Shown here: positions 7,087 through 16,118 of the stretch, piece after piece
Layout: each line of letters starts with the position of its first letter
Numbering within the stretch: the first letter of the stretch is position 1
Assembly: GCA_902497035.1 (NCBI GenBank)
Contig: CABVDL010000029.1
Location: 1 to 26,257 of the forward strand
Direction of reading: 5' to 3'
From: an uncultured Prevotella sp.
GTDB taxonomy: Bacteria; Bacteroidota; Bacteroidia; Bacteroidales; Bacteroidaceae
DNA: 26,257 bases
The notes under the pieces: model-generated
Told to the model about the DNA's origin: nothing
Seen by the model: only the letters and a program-made list of their open reading frames with translations
Database searches by the model: none
Program-made: the position numbers and the translations under genes

Positions 7087-10000
7087 AAACATTAAACAAC
7101 CAAATCTGCCTCAAAACCCTTTCCTGGTGCATGGTGTTCCTTGCGCTGCTAAGTTTAAGCCAGCCGGTAGCAGCTAAGCAGCCGGGTAAAGTCAAGCTCT
7201 ATACGGTGGTGGCACTCAACCAGCCGTTTGCCAAAGCTGTCAGGCAGATAGAAAAAGTCACTAACTATACTTTCAGTTATGCCGATGGCGTAGTCAACGA
7301 ACAGTCGATGGTCACCGTCAACGCTCGGAAAAAACCGATTGCCACCATCGTGGAGCAGCTGATCAAGGGAAGAAGCTTGCGATACGAAATCGTCAATAAT
7401 CACATCATCCTCCACAAGTTGTCTTCCACCTCCTCACCACAGCCCGCTCCCCGTCAAGGCGGTGCCACCCGTACCGTTCACGGTCTCGTGGTCGACAGTA
7501 ACGGAGAGCCGCTTGTGGGTGCCGTGGTGACGCTCAGTGGCACCAATACGAGAGTAATAACCGACATCGATGGAGAATATTCGATTTCGGTTCCATCAGT
7601 TGGCAACAACAAGCTGAGTGTTTCCTATATCGGCTATGAAACCTCCGAGCGTGCGGTCAAGGGAAGTCAGCTCGACTTTACGATGAAAGGAGATGCGGCG
7701 CAGCAGCTCAACGATGTCGTGGTGGTGGGCTATGGCACCATCAAGAAAGAATCGCTGACTTCAGCCATCTCCAACATCAAAGGCGAAGACCTTTCACGCA
7801 CAGCTGCTGTCAACACTTCCGGCGCCCTTGTGGGTAAGGTTGCCGGTATTAATAGCCGGCAGAGTGACGGTCGTCCCGGCCAATACACCAGTCTCAGCAT
7901 CCGCAACATGGGTACGCCGCTCTACGTGGTGGATGGCGTGCAGATGGACGAGGGACAATTCAACAATATCGACTTCAATGATATTGAGAGCATCTCAGTG
8001 CTCAAGGATGCCTCGGCTGCCATCTACGGCGTGAGAGCCGCTAATGGTGTCGTGGTGGTGACTACAAAGAGTGGTCAGCGCAATCAGAAGTTCCATATCA
8101 ATGTCAATGCCTATATGGGCTGGCAGTCGCTGTTCCGATTCCCACAGATAACTGACGCGGCAACTTATGTGCGTTCCAGTGTTCAGGCATCAACCATTGT
8201 CGGTACTACTCCCCGATACACAGAGGAGGAATATCAGAAATATATTGAAGGCACTGATCCCGATTACCAGACGTTCAATTGGAAAAAGTTTATCTGGCGT
8301 AACGCCGCGCCTCAATGGTATACAGAGGTTAATGCCTCGGGTGGCTCCGACAAGATTTCATATTACCTGGCCTTGAGTCACACCAGACAAGAGTCGTTGG
8401 CTCACGACTTTGGCTATTACGGCCGTACCAACATGCAGTTCAACGTGGATGCCAACATCACCCGCAACTTTAAGGTGAAAGCCCAGATCAACGGCCGTGT
8501 GGAGAATACTGTCATGGCTGCGTGGAACTCGGGATTGTCAGGCCAGTCCGGCTACTGGACATTAGCCTATGCCGCTGTCACCAACCCGCCGACAAGCCGC
8601 CCTTATGCCAACAACAACGTTAACTATCCAGCTCTGGTCTCGTCGGCCGGATATACGAACTTTGCCATCCTTACTCGGAGTCAGGCTGGCACGCAAAATG
8701 ATAATTGGCGGGTATTGCAGGCCAACCTCACAGGAGAGTGGGAGCCACTCAAGGGCCTTGTACTGAAAGGCCTGTTCTCCTATTTTAACAGCAATGAGCG
8801 CTACAAGAATCGCTTCAATGGCTATACCCTGTATTCTTACAATGAGGCTACAGACACCTACCCGGTCGTGAAGCAGCAGAACGGCATGTTCAAAAGCCGC
8901 TGGCAATACATAGAGACCATCAATTCCCAGGTAAGCGTCACCTATAAGCACAGCTGGAACGATAACCATTTTCTTGATGTGTTTGCCGGTTTTGAGACCT
9001 ATAAGATTAATCAGCCAGGTGTCAGCTATGGCGGCACGCCAACAATGAAGGCACTTAAGGTGGCCTACTTTGACGAGCTTACTGGCTTCAGCGAGTGGAA
9101 CGAGAACACGCAGGCCAGACTTGGTTATATGGGCCGCATCAATTACGACTATAAACATCGTTACCTCCTTGAGCTTGCAGCCCGCTACGACGGTTCCTGG
9201 AAGTTCCCGCCCCATCATCGCTGGGGTTTCTTCCCATCGGTATCTGCCGGTTGGAGAGTCTCTGAGGAGAAGTTCTGGCAGAACTGTGACGTCAGCAAGT
9301 ACATTGACAATCTGAAATTGCGCATTTCATATGGTGTCATGGGTGACGACAACGTGTCGGGCTACAGCGCTTTCGACTACCTTTCCGGCTACAACTACAA
9401 TACGGGTGCGGCCGTAATGGACGGTGCTGTTATCGAGACATCCTCAGTGAGGTCATTGCCTGTGACCAACATCAGCTGGCTCAAGGCCAAGACCTTTGAC
9501 ATTGGTATTGATGTGGCTTTCCTTAAGAACCGCCTGACTGGCACGGTGGACTATTTTCAGCGCAAGCGTACAGGCCTGCCCGCCTCGCGCTACGATGTAG
9601 TGGTACCCAGTGAGATAGGCTTCAGTTGGCCTGTCGAGAATCTCAACTCTGATTTGGTTCGCGGCATTGACGCACAGCTCACCTGGCAGGACAAGGTCGG
9701 AGACTTCAACTACTCTGTAGGCGGCAATATTACCTTGGCGCGCTCCTACAATTGGGAGCAATATAAGCCCACATTCTCCAATTCCCGCGACTATTACGTT
9801 TACAACGCCCACCACCGTTACGCCAACGAATGCTGGGGTTACAACTGTATCGGACAGTTCCAGTCGTGGGAGGAAATAGCCTCCTATCCCGTTGACATTG
9901 ACGGCAAGGGTAACAGTACGTTACGCCCGGGTGACCTGATTTATGAGGATGCCAACAGGGATGGGGTGATTACATACGACGACCAGATGCCCATTGGCCA

Positions 10001-10559
10001 TACTGCCTATCCTAGTGACAGCGGCGACTTTGGCTCGCTTGACACCCGCACGCCTATCATCAACTATGGCCTTAACCTGTCGGCCAGCTGGCGTGGTATA
10101 GATTTCTCGGCCGACTTTGCCGGCTCTGCAAAATTCACCCATATCTTCAACTATGAGGCCAGGTATCCGTTCTGGGGTGACAGTTGCGCTTTCGACTACA
10201 TGGCAAGCGACCAATGGCATTTGGCCGATCCTTACGATGCCAACAGTGGGCTCATTCCGGGCAAGTATCCTACGATGCTGTATGGCAACACATCACACTC
10301 CAACTATTACTCCAGTACATTTTGGATAAGGGACGTGTGGTTTCTTAAGCTGCGCAATCTGCAGATCGGCTATACTTTTCCGCAGCCCTTTACACGTAAG
10401 TTCAGCGTGGAGAAACTGCGCATCTACTGCTTTATGCAGAACCTTTTTTCGCTCGACAACATGCACGAGTATGGCGTTGACCCCGAGACATCCAACGTGT
10501 CGGGCACAGGATATCCAACAACGCGTGTTATCAATATTGGCTTCAATTTAACTTTCTGA
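7083..10559 (+). CDS. SusC/RagA-family TonB-dependent outer-membrane transporter with STN signalling domain
   Basis: The 1158-aa transporter imports the PUL's oligosaccharide across the outer membrane using TonB energy. A signal peptide ends near residue 31. An STN domain (about 38-113) marks it as a transducing receptor that talks to the upstream FecR/sigma pair. A carboxypeptidase-regulatory-like domain (about 130-202, VHGLVVDSNGEPLVGAVVTL) is followed by the plug (about 205-330) with the SusC-type motifs LNDVVVVGYGT and SISVLKDASAAIYGVRAANGV. The rest is the 22-strand barrel, ending in a terminal aromatic (INIGFNLTF). The partner SusD begins 6 bp downstream. The STN domain makes it longer than a plain SusC and ties induction to substrate passage. 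The specific ligand cannot be read from sequence. Confidence 0.96.
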   Translation: MKTLNNQICLKTLSWCMVFLALLSLSQPVAAKQPGKVKLYTVVALNQPFAKAVRQIEKVTNYTFSYADGVVNEQSMVTVNARKKPIATIVEQLIKGRSLRYEIVNNHIILHKLSSTSSPQPAPRQGGATRTVHGLVVDSNGEPLVGAVVTLSGTNTRVITDIDGEYSISVPSVGNNKLSVSYIGYETSERAVKGSQLDFTMKGDAAQQLNDVVVVGYGTIKKESLTSAISNIKGEDLSRTAAVNTSGALVGKVAGINSRQSDGRPGQYTSLSIRNMGTPLYVVDGVQMDEGQFNNIDFNDIESISVLKDASAAIYGVRAANGVVVVTTKSGQRNQKFHINVNAYMGWQSLFRFPQITDAATYVRSSVQASTIVGTTPRYTEEEYQKYIEGTDPDYQTFNWKKFIWRNAAPQWYTEVNASGGSDKISYYLALSHTRQESLAHDFGYYGRTNMQFNVDANITRNFKVKAQINGRVENTVMAAWNSGLSGQSGYWTLAYAAVTNPPTSRPYANNNVNYPALVSSAGYTNFAILTRSQAGTQNDNWRVLQANLTGEWEPLKGLVLKGLFSYFNSNERYKNRFNGYTLYSYNEATDTYPVVKQQNGMFKSRWQYIETINSQVSVTYKHSWNDNHFLDVFAGFETYKINQPGVSYGGTPTMKALKVAYFDELTGFSEWNENTQARLGYMGRINYDYKHRYLLELAARYDGSWKFPPHHRWGFFPSVSAGWRVSEEKFWQNCDVSKYIDNLKLRISYGVMGDDNVSGYSAFDYLSGYNYNTGAAVMDGAVIETSSVRSLPVTNISWLKAKTFDIGIDVAFLKNRLTGTVDYFQRKRTGLPASRYDVVVPSEIGFSWPVENLNSDLVRGIDAQLTWQDKVGDFNYSVGGNITLARSYNWEQYKPTFSNSRDYYVYNAHHRYANECWGYNCIGQFQSWEEIASYPVDIDGKGNSTLRPGDLIYEDANRDGVITYDDQMPIGHTAYPSDSGDFGSLDTRTPIINYGLNLSASWRGIDFSADFAGSAKFTHIFNYEARYPFWGDSCAFDYMASDQWHLADPYDANSGLIPGKYPTMLYGNTSHSNYYSSTFWIRDVWFLKLRNLQIGYTFPQPFTRKFSVEKLRIYCFMQNLFSLDNMHEYGVDPETSNVSGTGYPTTRVINIGFNLTF

Positions 10560-10565
10560 CGAATA

Positions 10566-12404
10566 ATGAAAACGAAAACGCTCTATATCTGCATGATGAC
10601 TCTTGTCATGCTGCTCTCGGCCTGCAAGGGCTTCCTTGACCGTGAGTCGGATACCATCTTCACCGATGATGAGGTATTTAGCGATGCCACCATGACCAAG
10701 TCGGTGCTGGCAGGCTTCTACAACGGGATTGACTTTGGTCCCAACTTTGAAAACTTCGGCAGCTTCACCACCACCGAGGGAACGTGGGGCGAACTGGATG
10801 AGGCCAGTTGCTTTCAGACAAACTCCTCGACCAGTTATTCCACCTCGCTTTGGCGTCTCTATCCCTACACTTACATCAGAAACCTCAATATGTTTCTTCG
10901 CAGTGTGAGGTCAACTACTGAGCTGTCAGTTTCCGACCGGCTTGCTTATGAGTATGAGGCACGCTTCTTGCGGGCATACGCTTACTTCTATATGGTACGT
11001 GGACTGGGCGGTATGCCTATCGTGGGCGACCGTGTCTATGGGCTGACCGATGATGTTGCCGATATGTTACTCCCACGCTCCACGGAGGCAGGGCTGTACG
11101 ACTATGTAATCAGCGAGTGCGACTCGTGCATAGCCCGTCTGTCGGCCACGGGTGGCACCCATCAGGTGCATGCCAGCAAGTATGCAGCCCTCCTGCTCAA
11201 GGCCCGGGCGGCCATAACGGCAGCCAGCATAGCCAAGTACAACAATACTGTGACACCCGATATCAAGACCGACGGCGGTGAGGTGGGCATTCCTGCCTCT
11301 CGGGCTGAAGACTATTACAAACAAGCTGCCGATGCCGCGTTGCAGATTATTGATTCCGGGCAATTCTCGCTCTATCATAAATACAGCGACAAATCAGAGA
11401 ACTTTTACCGCCTTTTTGTCGATAAGGACAATAATCCCGAGGTAATCTGGGCGCGAGACTATTCCTCACCCGATGTGGTGCATCAGTGGTCGGCCGGTTC
11501 GTGTGCCCCCTCTGTGACAGGCAACACGGCCAGCAACGAGATTACGCCGCTGCTCAACCTTGTGGAAAGTTATGAGTATGTAAACAACAGGGACGGGCAC
11601 CTGAAGCTCACCGACAATGCGGGTGGCTATATCTTTTATGATAATCCATCCGATCTGTTCAAGGGCAAAGACCCGCGCCTGAAAGCTACGGTCATCTGCC
11701 CGGGCGACTCAATCGACGGCGAGCCGGTACTCTATCAGGCCGGGCAGCTGCGTCTGCAAAAACGGGGCAGCCGATATGTGTGGGCAACCAAGACTGGTGC
11801 AGCAGGTACCACCGACGACGACGGCGACGTAATCACCTCCGTCAACGGCCCGCGTGCCAGCTCTGGTTCCTGGGATAATACCACAGGTTTCAACTTCAGA
11901 AAATATTTGGATCCGAATGCCTCTGGCCGCAACTCTTCCAATGGCAGCGATGTCTGGTTTATCCGTATGCGTTATGCCGAGGCACTGCTCATCTATGCTG
12001 AAGCAGAACTTGAACTGGGTCAGCCTGCTGAGGGCTTGCCTTATCTGAACGCCATTCGCCAGCGCGCCGGCATCTCTACGCTGACTTCTTACACACTTGA
12101 CGACATTGAACAGGAACGCAGGGTGGAATTCCCGCTTGAGAACCAGCGTTGGTGGGACTTGAAACGATGGCGCCGCGCTCATATAGAGTGGGATGGCGAA
12201 ACGGAAAACTCCATCCAATATGGCCTTTTCCCCTATAAGGTGAAGGATCCGCGCAGCTCTGAGAACGGCAAGTGGGTTTTCGTGAAGGTCAAGAACACCA
12301 AGATGACAAACGCCCGCAAGTTTGAGTATCGTAACTATTACAACTTCCTTTCCGATACGTGGCTGGCCAACAATCCTAAGTTAGTCAGAAACCCGTATCA
12401 GTAA
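10566..12404 (+). CDS. SusD/RagB-family surface glycan-binding lipoprotein
   Basis: The 612-aa lipoprotein forms the lid of the SusC transporter and binds the glycan at the cell surface. A type II signal peptide ends in the lipobox LLSAC (Cys20). The N-terminal part (GFLDRESDTIFTDDEVFSDATMTKSVLAGFYNGI) and C-terminal part (YAEALLIYAEAELELGQPAEG, LNAIRQRAGI, ERRVEFPLENQRWWDLKRWRR) are standard SusD/RagB landmarks. The gene starts 6 bp after the SusC stop, the usual tight SusC/SusD pairing. The 58-bp gap to the next gene has no obvious terminator. Confidence 0.95.
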   Translation: MKTKTLYICMMTLVMLLSACKGFLDRESDTIFTDDEVFSDATMTKSVLAGFYNGIDFGPNFENFGSFTTTEGTWGELDEASCFQTNSSTSYSTSLWRLYPYTYIRNLNMFLRSVRSTTELSVSDRLAYEYEARFLRAYAYFYMVRGLGGMPIVGDRVYGLTDDVADMLLPRSTEAGLYDYVISECDSCIARLSATGGTHQVHASKYAALLLKARAAITAASIAKYNNTVTPDIKTDGGEVGIPASRAEDYYKQAADAALQIIDSGQFSLYHKYSDKSENFYRLFVDKDNNPEVIWARDYSSPDVVHQWSAGSCAPSVTGNTASNEITPLLNLVESYEYVNNRDGHLKLTDNAGGYIFYDNPSDLFKGKDPRLKATVICPGDSIDGEPVLYQAGQLRLQKRGSRYVWATKTGAAGTTDDDGDVITSVNGPRASSGSWDNTTGFNFRKYLDPNASGRNSSNGSDVWFIRMRYAEALLIYAEAELELGQPAEGLPYLNAIRQRAGISTLTSYTLDDIEQERRVEFPLENQRWWDLKRWRRAHIEWDGETENSIQYGLFPYKVKDPRSSENGKWVFVKVKNTKMTNARKFEYRNYYNFLSDTWLANNPKLVRNPYQ

Positions 12405-12462
12405 TGTATGACAGCATGCAATAGTTTCGGTTTATACATAATCATTATTATATAGCGATAAG

Positions 12463-13155
12463 ATGAAACAGTTCAGAATATATCATATACTCTTGCTTGC
12501 AGCCGTTGCTTTAGGAATGGCAGGTTGCGAGACCGACAATATGGATGCGCCCAACTGCCATGTTCATGGCTACATGATCTATAACGGCAACCCTATCGGC
12601 GTGCGCGGCTCAGGACAGGGCAACCAGACCAACGGCTCTGTGCAGATAGAACTTTGGCAGAGTGGCTTTGGCAAGGAGGCGGCACTCAATGTGAATGTCG
12701 CTCAGGATGGTTCTTTCTCCACTTATATCTATGGAGGCGACGTGAGGATCGTCACCAAAAGCGGTGTGGGGCCATGGAATGATGCTGATACGCTAAGGCT
12801 GTCGGTGAAGGGCGATACAGAAGTCAATTATGAGGTGAAGCCGTTCTTTACAATTTCGGATGTCGACTATTCGTTTGATGCAGCTGACAGCTTGCTCACG
12901 GCCTCTTTCTATGTAACGCAGGTGGATGAGGAAGCCACAGTCCGGTCTATGGGTTTGTTGGTCAACAATACGCAGTTTGTTGATTTGGCTTATAATAAGG
13001 CCACTTCTACGGGCGTTAATCAGATAGGCAAGGTGTCGTTTAAGCTCGATTGCAGACAGCTTGCCAGATGCAAGTCGCTTTATGCCCGTGTTTTTGTCAG
13101 GTCGAGCAAGTCAAATGATGCAGTCTATTCCACTACGCCTTATAAGGTGTGGTAG
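12463..13155 (+). CDS. DUF3823-type surface lipoprotein, putative glycan-binding accessory
   Basis: The 230-aa lipoprotein has a lipobox at GMAGC (Cys22). The body has the features of DUF3823 proteins encoded directly after SusD: an Ig-like/carboxypeptidase-regulatory-like domain (about 34-125: SVQIELWQSGFGKEAALNVNVAQDGSFS as seen in pieces, then DTEVNYEVKPFFTISDV) and a second beta domain (about 126-230). These proteins are viewed as surface glycan-binding components; no enzyme motif is visible. The CE7 gene follows after 7 bp, so the two are cotranscribed. Assignment to DUF3823 is by pattern and position. Confidence 0.72.
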   Translation: MKQFRIYHILLLAAVALGMAGCETDNMDAPNCHVHGYMIYNGNPIGVRGSGQGNQTNGSVQIELWQSGFGKEAALNVNVAQDGSFSTYIYGGDVRIVTKSGVGPWNDADTLRLSVKGDTEVNYEVKPFFTISDVDYSFDAADSLLTASFYVTQVDEEATVRSMGLLVNNTQFVDLAYNKATSTGVNQIGKVSFKLDCRQLARCKSLYARVFVRSSKSNDAVYSTTPYKVW

Positions 13156-13162
13156 GCCTAAG

Positions 13163-14437
13163 ATGGAGAAAAAAACAATGAAGAAACTTAATCGTTGTCT
13201 TTATTTGGCCCTTTCGCTTGCAGCGCTGTGGTTGGCACCCCATACCATGGGTGCCGCCAATAGGCTGAGGCTCCATGTCGTTCCAGAGGGCAATGGTGTT
13301 TTTTTGTCACCGGCCAAGGCCAAGGCTTTGGTGAGCGTGGTGGGACAGACTGGTGACACAGCAGTATTGACACTGGAGGTGCTGACCGATGACCACCAGA
13401 CCGTAATGTCGGTCAAGCAGGCTCTACGCCTCACTGCTGACAGTCTGTCTACGGCGGTAGAACTGCAGTTGCCCAGTCCCGGTTTCTACCGCTTGCGCCT
13501 GTCGGCAGAGAACGCCGAGACAGTTGAGCGTAACATTGGCTACGAGCCCGAGCGTATCGTCTCGTTGTCTGATGCCCAGCCCGACTTTGACGCTTTCTGG
13601 CAACAGGCTCTTGACGAACTGGCTACCGTGGCACCCGAATACACCATTAGCGAGGAAAAAGATAAAAGCGGAAAGGCCAGGAAAGTCTATCTTGTCCGCA
13701 TGAAGTCGCTCGATGGCGAGCCCATCTCCGCTTACCTCACCATGCCGGTGAAGCGTGGGCGCTATCCTGCCCTTATCCACTATATGGGCTATCACAACAA
13801 GCCGTGGTATGCCAAGCCCGAGGACCATCCGGGATGGGTCGAGCTGGTGCTGAGCGTGAGGGGACAGAGCCTGCAGGAACCCACTAACCACTATGGCGAA
13901 TGGATCTGTTATGGGCTTGAGTCGCCCAAGACCTATTATTATCGCGGAGCATATATGGACTGCATCAGGGCAATCGACTATATGTGTACGTTGCCACAGG
14001 TAGACCAGCGTAACCTCTTTGCCGAGGGAGGAAGTCAGGGCGGTGCCTTCACCTATGTTGCGTGTGCCTTGGACCATCGCATACAGGCGGCTTGCCCGTG
14101 GATACCGTTTATGAACGATTTCCCCGACTATTTCCGCATTGAGCCATGGCCGGCCAACCTGGTACTGAAGCAGGGCCGACAGCTTGGCATGAGTGACAGC
14201 GACATTTATCGTGTATTGTCTTATTTCGATATTAAGAACTTCGCACGCCGCGTCAGATGTCCAATCCTTATGGGCTGGGGGCTGCAGGATCATACATGCC
14301 CGCCTCATACCAATTTCGCAGGATACAATCTGCTTGGGGTGGAGAAGCAGCAGGTGGTCTATCCTAAGGCTGACCATATTGATCTGCCTGGCTTTCCTGA
14401 TATGGAAATGGACTTTTTCCGTAAACATTTGAAATAG
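13163..14437 (+). CDS. CE7/AXE1-family carbohydrate esterase (acetyl xylan esterase / cephalosporin-C deacetylase-like)
   Basis: The 424-aa secreted alpha/beta hydrolase removes acetyl or similar acyl groups from sugars. A signal peptide (about 1-31) precedes an Ig-like domain (about 33-125) and the AXE1 domain (about 135-424). The likely triad is Ser291 in GGSQGG, Asp376 in GLQDHTCPP and His405 in KADHIDLPG, which is the CE7 arrangement. RGQS (about 233-236) is also a family motif. The start at 13163 (MEKKTMKKLN) gives a normal signal peptide; ATG 13178 is a close alternative. The frame is open upstream to 13061 but that would overlap the previous gene without reason. Inside the PUL it should expose the backbone to the beta-helix enzymes. 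The exact ester substrate is not determined. Confidence 0.88.
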   Translation: MEKKTMKKLNRCLYLALSLAALWLAPHTMGAANRLRLHVVPEGNGVFLSPAKAKALVSVVGQTGDTAVLTLEVLTDDHQTVMSVKQALRLTADSLSTAVELQLPSPGFYRLRLSAENAETVERNIGYEPERIVSLSDAQPDFDAFWQQALDELATVAPEYTISEEKDKSGKARKVYLVRMKSLDGEPISAYLTMPVKRGRYPALIHYMGYHNKPWYAKPEDHPGWVELVLSVRGQSLQEPTNHYGEWICYGLESPKTYYYRGAYMDCIRAIDYMCTLPQVDQRNLFAEGGSQGGAFTYVACALDHRIQAACPWIPFMNDFPDYFRIEPWPANLVLKQGRQLGMSDSDIYRVLSYFDIKNFARRVRCPILMGWGLQDHTCPPHTNFAGYNLLGVEKQQVVYPKADHIDLPGFPDMEMDFFRKHLK

Positions 14438-14461
14438 ATTATCATTTCTAATAGCGTTTGA

Positions 14462-16051
14462 ATGTATCAGGTAGAGAAATTTTATATCAAAATCGCAGCA
14501 GTGGTGCTGAGCCTGTTTGTGATGCTGGCGCAGCCCTCGACCCTTTCTGCTGCAGCCCGCATTGGCTATCAGCCGCGTCATGGTTATGGCACTGACTATG
14601 TGAGCCGCGGGGGCGACGTGATGACCCATGCCGTGCCTGCTGCTTTTCCCGATGAGGGAACACCCTTGTTCAATGTCAAGGTGGATGGAGGCTATGTTGG
14701 CCTTTACCGCGACCGCAACTTCTGGGGCGGACTGGTCCATTTTGGCAGTTTTGAGTTTACCAACGGCCACCCGGTTACTATCCTTATCAGTTATTATCAA
14801 GACATTCGCAGCTATGAGCTGTTGCCGGCTCGGCGGCTTGATGGTGTATCCGTCAGACAGACGGGACACCGTTGTCTGTGCGTTACCATGAGCAGGGCCG
14901 ACCAGAATCTCACCATTGTTATTAATGGTGACTTGCGGGGCAACGTGCTCCATCTCTTTGCCAACAGCATCGACACACAGGCTCCGGCGATGACCTCTAC
15001 GGCGGGTTATCAGCGGGACGAGAGTCGTAGGCTGATTTATTTCGGCCCTGGGTATTATGACTTGAAAAAGCTCTTCGGTAGCAGTTGCTTGCAGGTGAAA
15101 GACAGATGGCAGGTCTATATTGCTGCAGGTGCTGTAGTCTATGGCAGCATTGCCCTGCGGGGGGTGGCCAAAGGCACGCGCGTCTGTGGTCGGGGCATGG
15201 TCTATAATGACAGTCTTCAACCCGAGGTGCTGCTGGCGGCCAGCAACTGCACCGGTGCCGATGTGGCCGGCATCACACTCCATGGCCACCGCGCACAGTG
15301 CTGGCAGGTCATTGTAGATCATTGTCACAACGTGGAGATGAAAAACGTGAAGATTATCTCTACGCGCTATGCCAGTACCGATGGCCTTGACGTGGTCAAC
15401 TCGGAGCAATGTGCCTTCTTAGGCATGTTCATCCGTGCCAGCGACGATGCAGTCGCCATCAAGGGATTGGGCGGCAATCATCCCGCCGATAATGCTCCGT
15501 CACGCAATCTCACCTTCTGCAATATGCAATTATGGAACGACTGCAACAATGCCTTTGGTATAGGTGCCGAGAACCACTGCGCGTTTTACGAGCACATCAG
15601 GCTAATGAACAGCAGTATTCTTTTTTCTTATGATGATCCCAATTATCACGAGCAGCTGGATGAGCGGGCCGCCATGGGTATCTGTTGCATCCACGGCACT
15701 TACTTCCGTGACATCTTATTTGACAATGTCGATGTCTATCACTGCGAGCGGCTCATTGCTCTCGGCTTCCATCCGGATTTCTGGTTTGGCGCGCTCAAGG
15801 GGGACCAGACTACGCCTGGTGGCATGCAACGCATTACGTTCAGCCATATTAATGTGCTTTCCAATAGTGGCAGCCGTATTGCCAACAAGATAAACCTCAA
15901 GGCATGGCGACAGCCCGACACCCCACCAAAGGATATTGACAGCGTGGCCTTTAACCATGTGATTATCGATGGGCATCAGTTGCAGAACACTGATGATTCC
16001 TGTTTTTCGGAGACCAATTTCGAAGGCATTCATCACCTTCAGTTCCAATAA
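14462..16051 (+). CDS. Second secreted beta-helix glycosidase-like protein (clan GH-N type)
   Basis: The 529-aa protein is homologous along its length to the protein encoded at 2131: signal peptide (about 1-32), N-terminal beta-sandwich (about 35-175) and beta-helix from YFGPGYYDL (about 193-201) onward. The acidic site is STDGLD (Asp307, Asp310) plus SDDAVAIKG (Asp328, Asp329), again with GH28-like 21/22 spacing. The usual GH28 histidine strand is replaced by NNAFGIGAE (about 362-370). A shared motif of unknown role, DDPNYHEQLDERAA (about 391-404), is also in the homologue as DDPSHHEELNDRAA. It lacks the C-terminal sorting tail of the first protein, so it probably stays in the periplasm or acts at another site. 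It follows the esterase gene by 24 bp. It probably hydrolyses a polysaccharide or oligosaccharide; the substrate is unknown. Confidence 0.77.
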   Translation: MYQVEKFYIKIAAVVLSLFVMLAQPSTLSAAARIGYQPRHGYGTDYVSRGGDVMTHAVPAAFPDEGTPLFNVKVDGGYVGLYRDRNFWGGLVHFGSFEFTNGHPVTILISYYQDIRSYELLPARRLDGVSVRQTGHRCLCVTMSRADQNLTIVINGDLRGNVLHLFANSIDTQAPAMTSTAGYQRDESRRLIYFGPGYYDLKKLFGSSCLQVKDRWQVYIAAGAVVYGSIALRGVAKGTRVCGRGMVYNDSLQPEVLLAASNCTGADVAGITLHGHRAQCWQVIVDHCHNVEMKNVKIISTRYASTDGLDVVNSEQCAFLGMFIRASDDAVAIKGLGGNHPADNAPSRNLTFCNMQLWNDCNNAFGIGAENHCAFYEHIRLMNSSILFSYDDPNYHEQLDERAAMGICCIHGTYFRDILFDNVDVYHCERLIALGFHPDFWFGALKGDQTTPGGMQRITFSHINVLSNSGSRIANKINLKAWRQPDTPPKDIDSVAFNHVIIDGHQLQNTDDSCFSETNFEGIHHLQFQ

Positions 16052-16118
16052 TAATTGTTAGACCAACATGAAGGCAAAAGCCAAATTGCCTTTCACCACA
16101 CAAGCATCTTCAAAAAAC

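Noticed and set aside
13424..15409. Long minus-strand open frame of about 660 codons opposite the esterase and second glycosidase-like gene
   Set aside because: It is a shadow of two well-supported plus-strand genes and spans the boundary between them, with no recognisable domain.
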